DNA of 50,984 nucleotides from Paenibacillus marchantiophytorum (GTDB taxonomy: Bacteria > Bacillota > Bacilli > Paenibacillales > NBRC-103111): assembly GCF_014640555.1 (NCBI RefSeq), contig NZ_BMHE01000008.1, positions 179,158 to 230,141 on the forward strand, written 5' to 3'. Below, one piece after another: positions 50,691 through 50,984 of this stretch (its first letter is position 1; every line of letters begins with the position of its first letter). Under the pieces are notes generated by a model. It saw only the letters and a list, made by a program, of their open reading frames with translations, was not told where the DNA came from and made no database searches. A program made the translations under genes and the position numbers.

Positions 50691-50743
50691 TTTATCCTGC
50701 GGTAGCCGATTCGAAATTTATTGAGCTATCGTTCTTACGTTAG
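50691..50743 (-). repeat. attC-like site 40, back to back with site 39
   Basis: Starts with ATCCTGC joined directly to GGTAGCCGATTCG, then TTATTGAGCTATCGTTCTTACGTTAG. The first part of the left core is deleted. There is no gene between sites 39 and 40. Confidence 0.72.
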
Positions 50744-50769
50744 TGTACTAACTTAGGCTGAACTATTTA

Positions 50770-50984
50770 TCATTTAAAACCCGCACGTTGTAGTATCTCT
50801 CTGACAAAGTCGCCTTTGGCATTCGTGTAAGCCAAACGGTCGTTCTGGTATCGTTGTACAAGTTCCACCTTTAAGTCACCATATTGTTTAGCATCCTCTG
50901 GATGGCTTCTTAAATAGTCTCGAAATAGGATATGACGCTTATACTCTACGTTATCCAGGGTGCAGACATATAGATGATGCCAAG
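50770..50984 (-). CDS. GrpB/UPF0157 family protein, C-terminal part (cut by window edge)
   Basis: The frame enters from the right edge and reads WHHLYVCTLDNVEYKRHILF, then RDYLRSHPEDAKQYGDLKVE and ends EILQRAGFK with TGA. This is the typical C-terminus of GrpB family nucleotidyltransferase-like proteins, with the H-H-L-Y-V strand and R-D-Y-L-R-x-H-P segment. Unlike the copy at 5.2 kb it has no stop in the visible part. Two copies of the family in one array suggest separate captures. Confidence 0.82.
   Translation of the reverse strand, partial: WHHLYVCTLDNVEYKRHILFRDYLRSHPEDAKQYGDLKVELVQRYQNDRLAYTNAKGDFVREILQRAGFK

Noticed and set aside
1091..50743. Reading the hairpin repeats as ordinary intrinsic terminators
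   Set aside because: Most stems lack a T tract, and the flanking arms CTGCCCGTTA and CTATCGTTCTCCGTTAG are conserved well outside the stem, which a terminator does not need.
1838..50743. CRISPR array
   Set aside because: The repeats are separated by whole genes of different length, not by short uniform spacers, and no cas gene is present.
1838..50743. A dispersed MITE family with target-site duplications instead of recombination sites
   Set aside because: The bases just outside the two cores do not match as a pair at each site, and the core overlaps gene stop codons repeatedly. The idea is not fully excluded but explains less.
1091..50984. A canonical class of integron with an integrase in the window
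   Set aside because: No tyrosine recombinase gene or attI-like region is visible; the cores are direct rather than inverted. If present, the integrase lies beyond the right edge.

Overview
Organism. The window is from a Gram-positive endospore former, most likely Paenibacillus or a close relative. It carries a sigma-K gene fragment, strong GGAGG ribosome binding sites, a MalT-type LuxR regulator, an S-layer (SLH) surface protein, and IS4, IS110/IS1111 and IS6 elements. No rRNA, tRNA or CRISPR array was seen.

Main result. From about 1.1 kb to the right edge the window is an array of mostly single-gene units, nearly all on the minus strand. They are separated by about 40 copies of one imperfect-hairpin repeat. 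In coding orientation the repeat reads: gene stop, CTAACGGAGAACGATAGTTCAA, a variable G+C-rich hairpin, then TTGAAGTAACGGGCAG and the next gene. The stop codon often lies inside the CTAACG core. Size (about 70-90 bp), position, single polarity and cargo look like an integron cassette array. The cargo includes six GNATs, three DinB-like proteins, two VOC proteins, two APH-type phosphotransferases, two GrpB copies, HIT, CPCC, DUF1871, an Imm53 fragment and many orphan ORFs. The two terminal CTAACG cores are direct rather than inverted repeats, so these are not textbook attC sites. No integrase is in the window.

Layout. 1-1043: chromosomal flank with a MacB-type ABC ATPase and the C-terminal part of sigK, broken exactly where the array starts; this suggests a skin-like sigK intervening element. 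1.1-16 kb: GNATs, an SH3 pseudogene, chorismate mutase and GrpB pseudogenes, an IS4 element inserted in a site, APH, amidase, serine hydrolase, CPCC, VOC and DinB units. 16-20.6 kb: an APS kinase/Stf0 sulfotransferase operon with promoter and attenuator-like leader, a methyltransferase, and a DJ-1/PfpI gene under a ZTP riboswitch. 20.65-24.7 kb: a plus-strand interruption (gene remnants, heparinase-like protein, STAS-like protein). 24.8-31.7 kb: HIT, GNATs, SGNH hydrolase, DUF1871, an IS1111-like element sitting inside a site, DinB proteins and a trpS fragment. 31.9-40.4 kb: IS6 copies flanking a GLUG/SLH surface protein and a LuxR/MalT regulator. 40.4 kb to end: small membrane proteins, an Imm53/MurE chimera, an HKD nuclease lipoprotein, a LysR/Old Yellow Enzyme divergent pair, orphan ORFs, a phosphotransferase, a kinase-like protein, a DnaQ-like exonuclease and a second GrpB.

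How it works together. The genes do not form one pathway. Base composition and codon use change from unit to unit, several units are truncated or chimeric, and most of the rest carry their own ribosome binding site. This fits a reservoir of captured genes. Only the cysC-stf0 operon, the LysR/OYE pair and the riboswitch-controlled DJ-1 gene show clear local regulatory logic.
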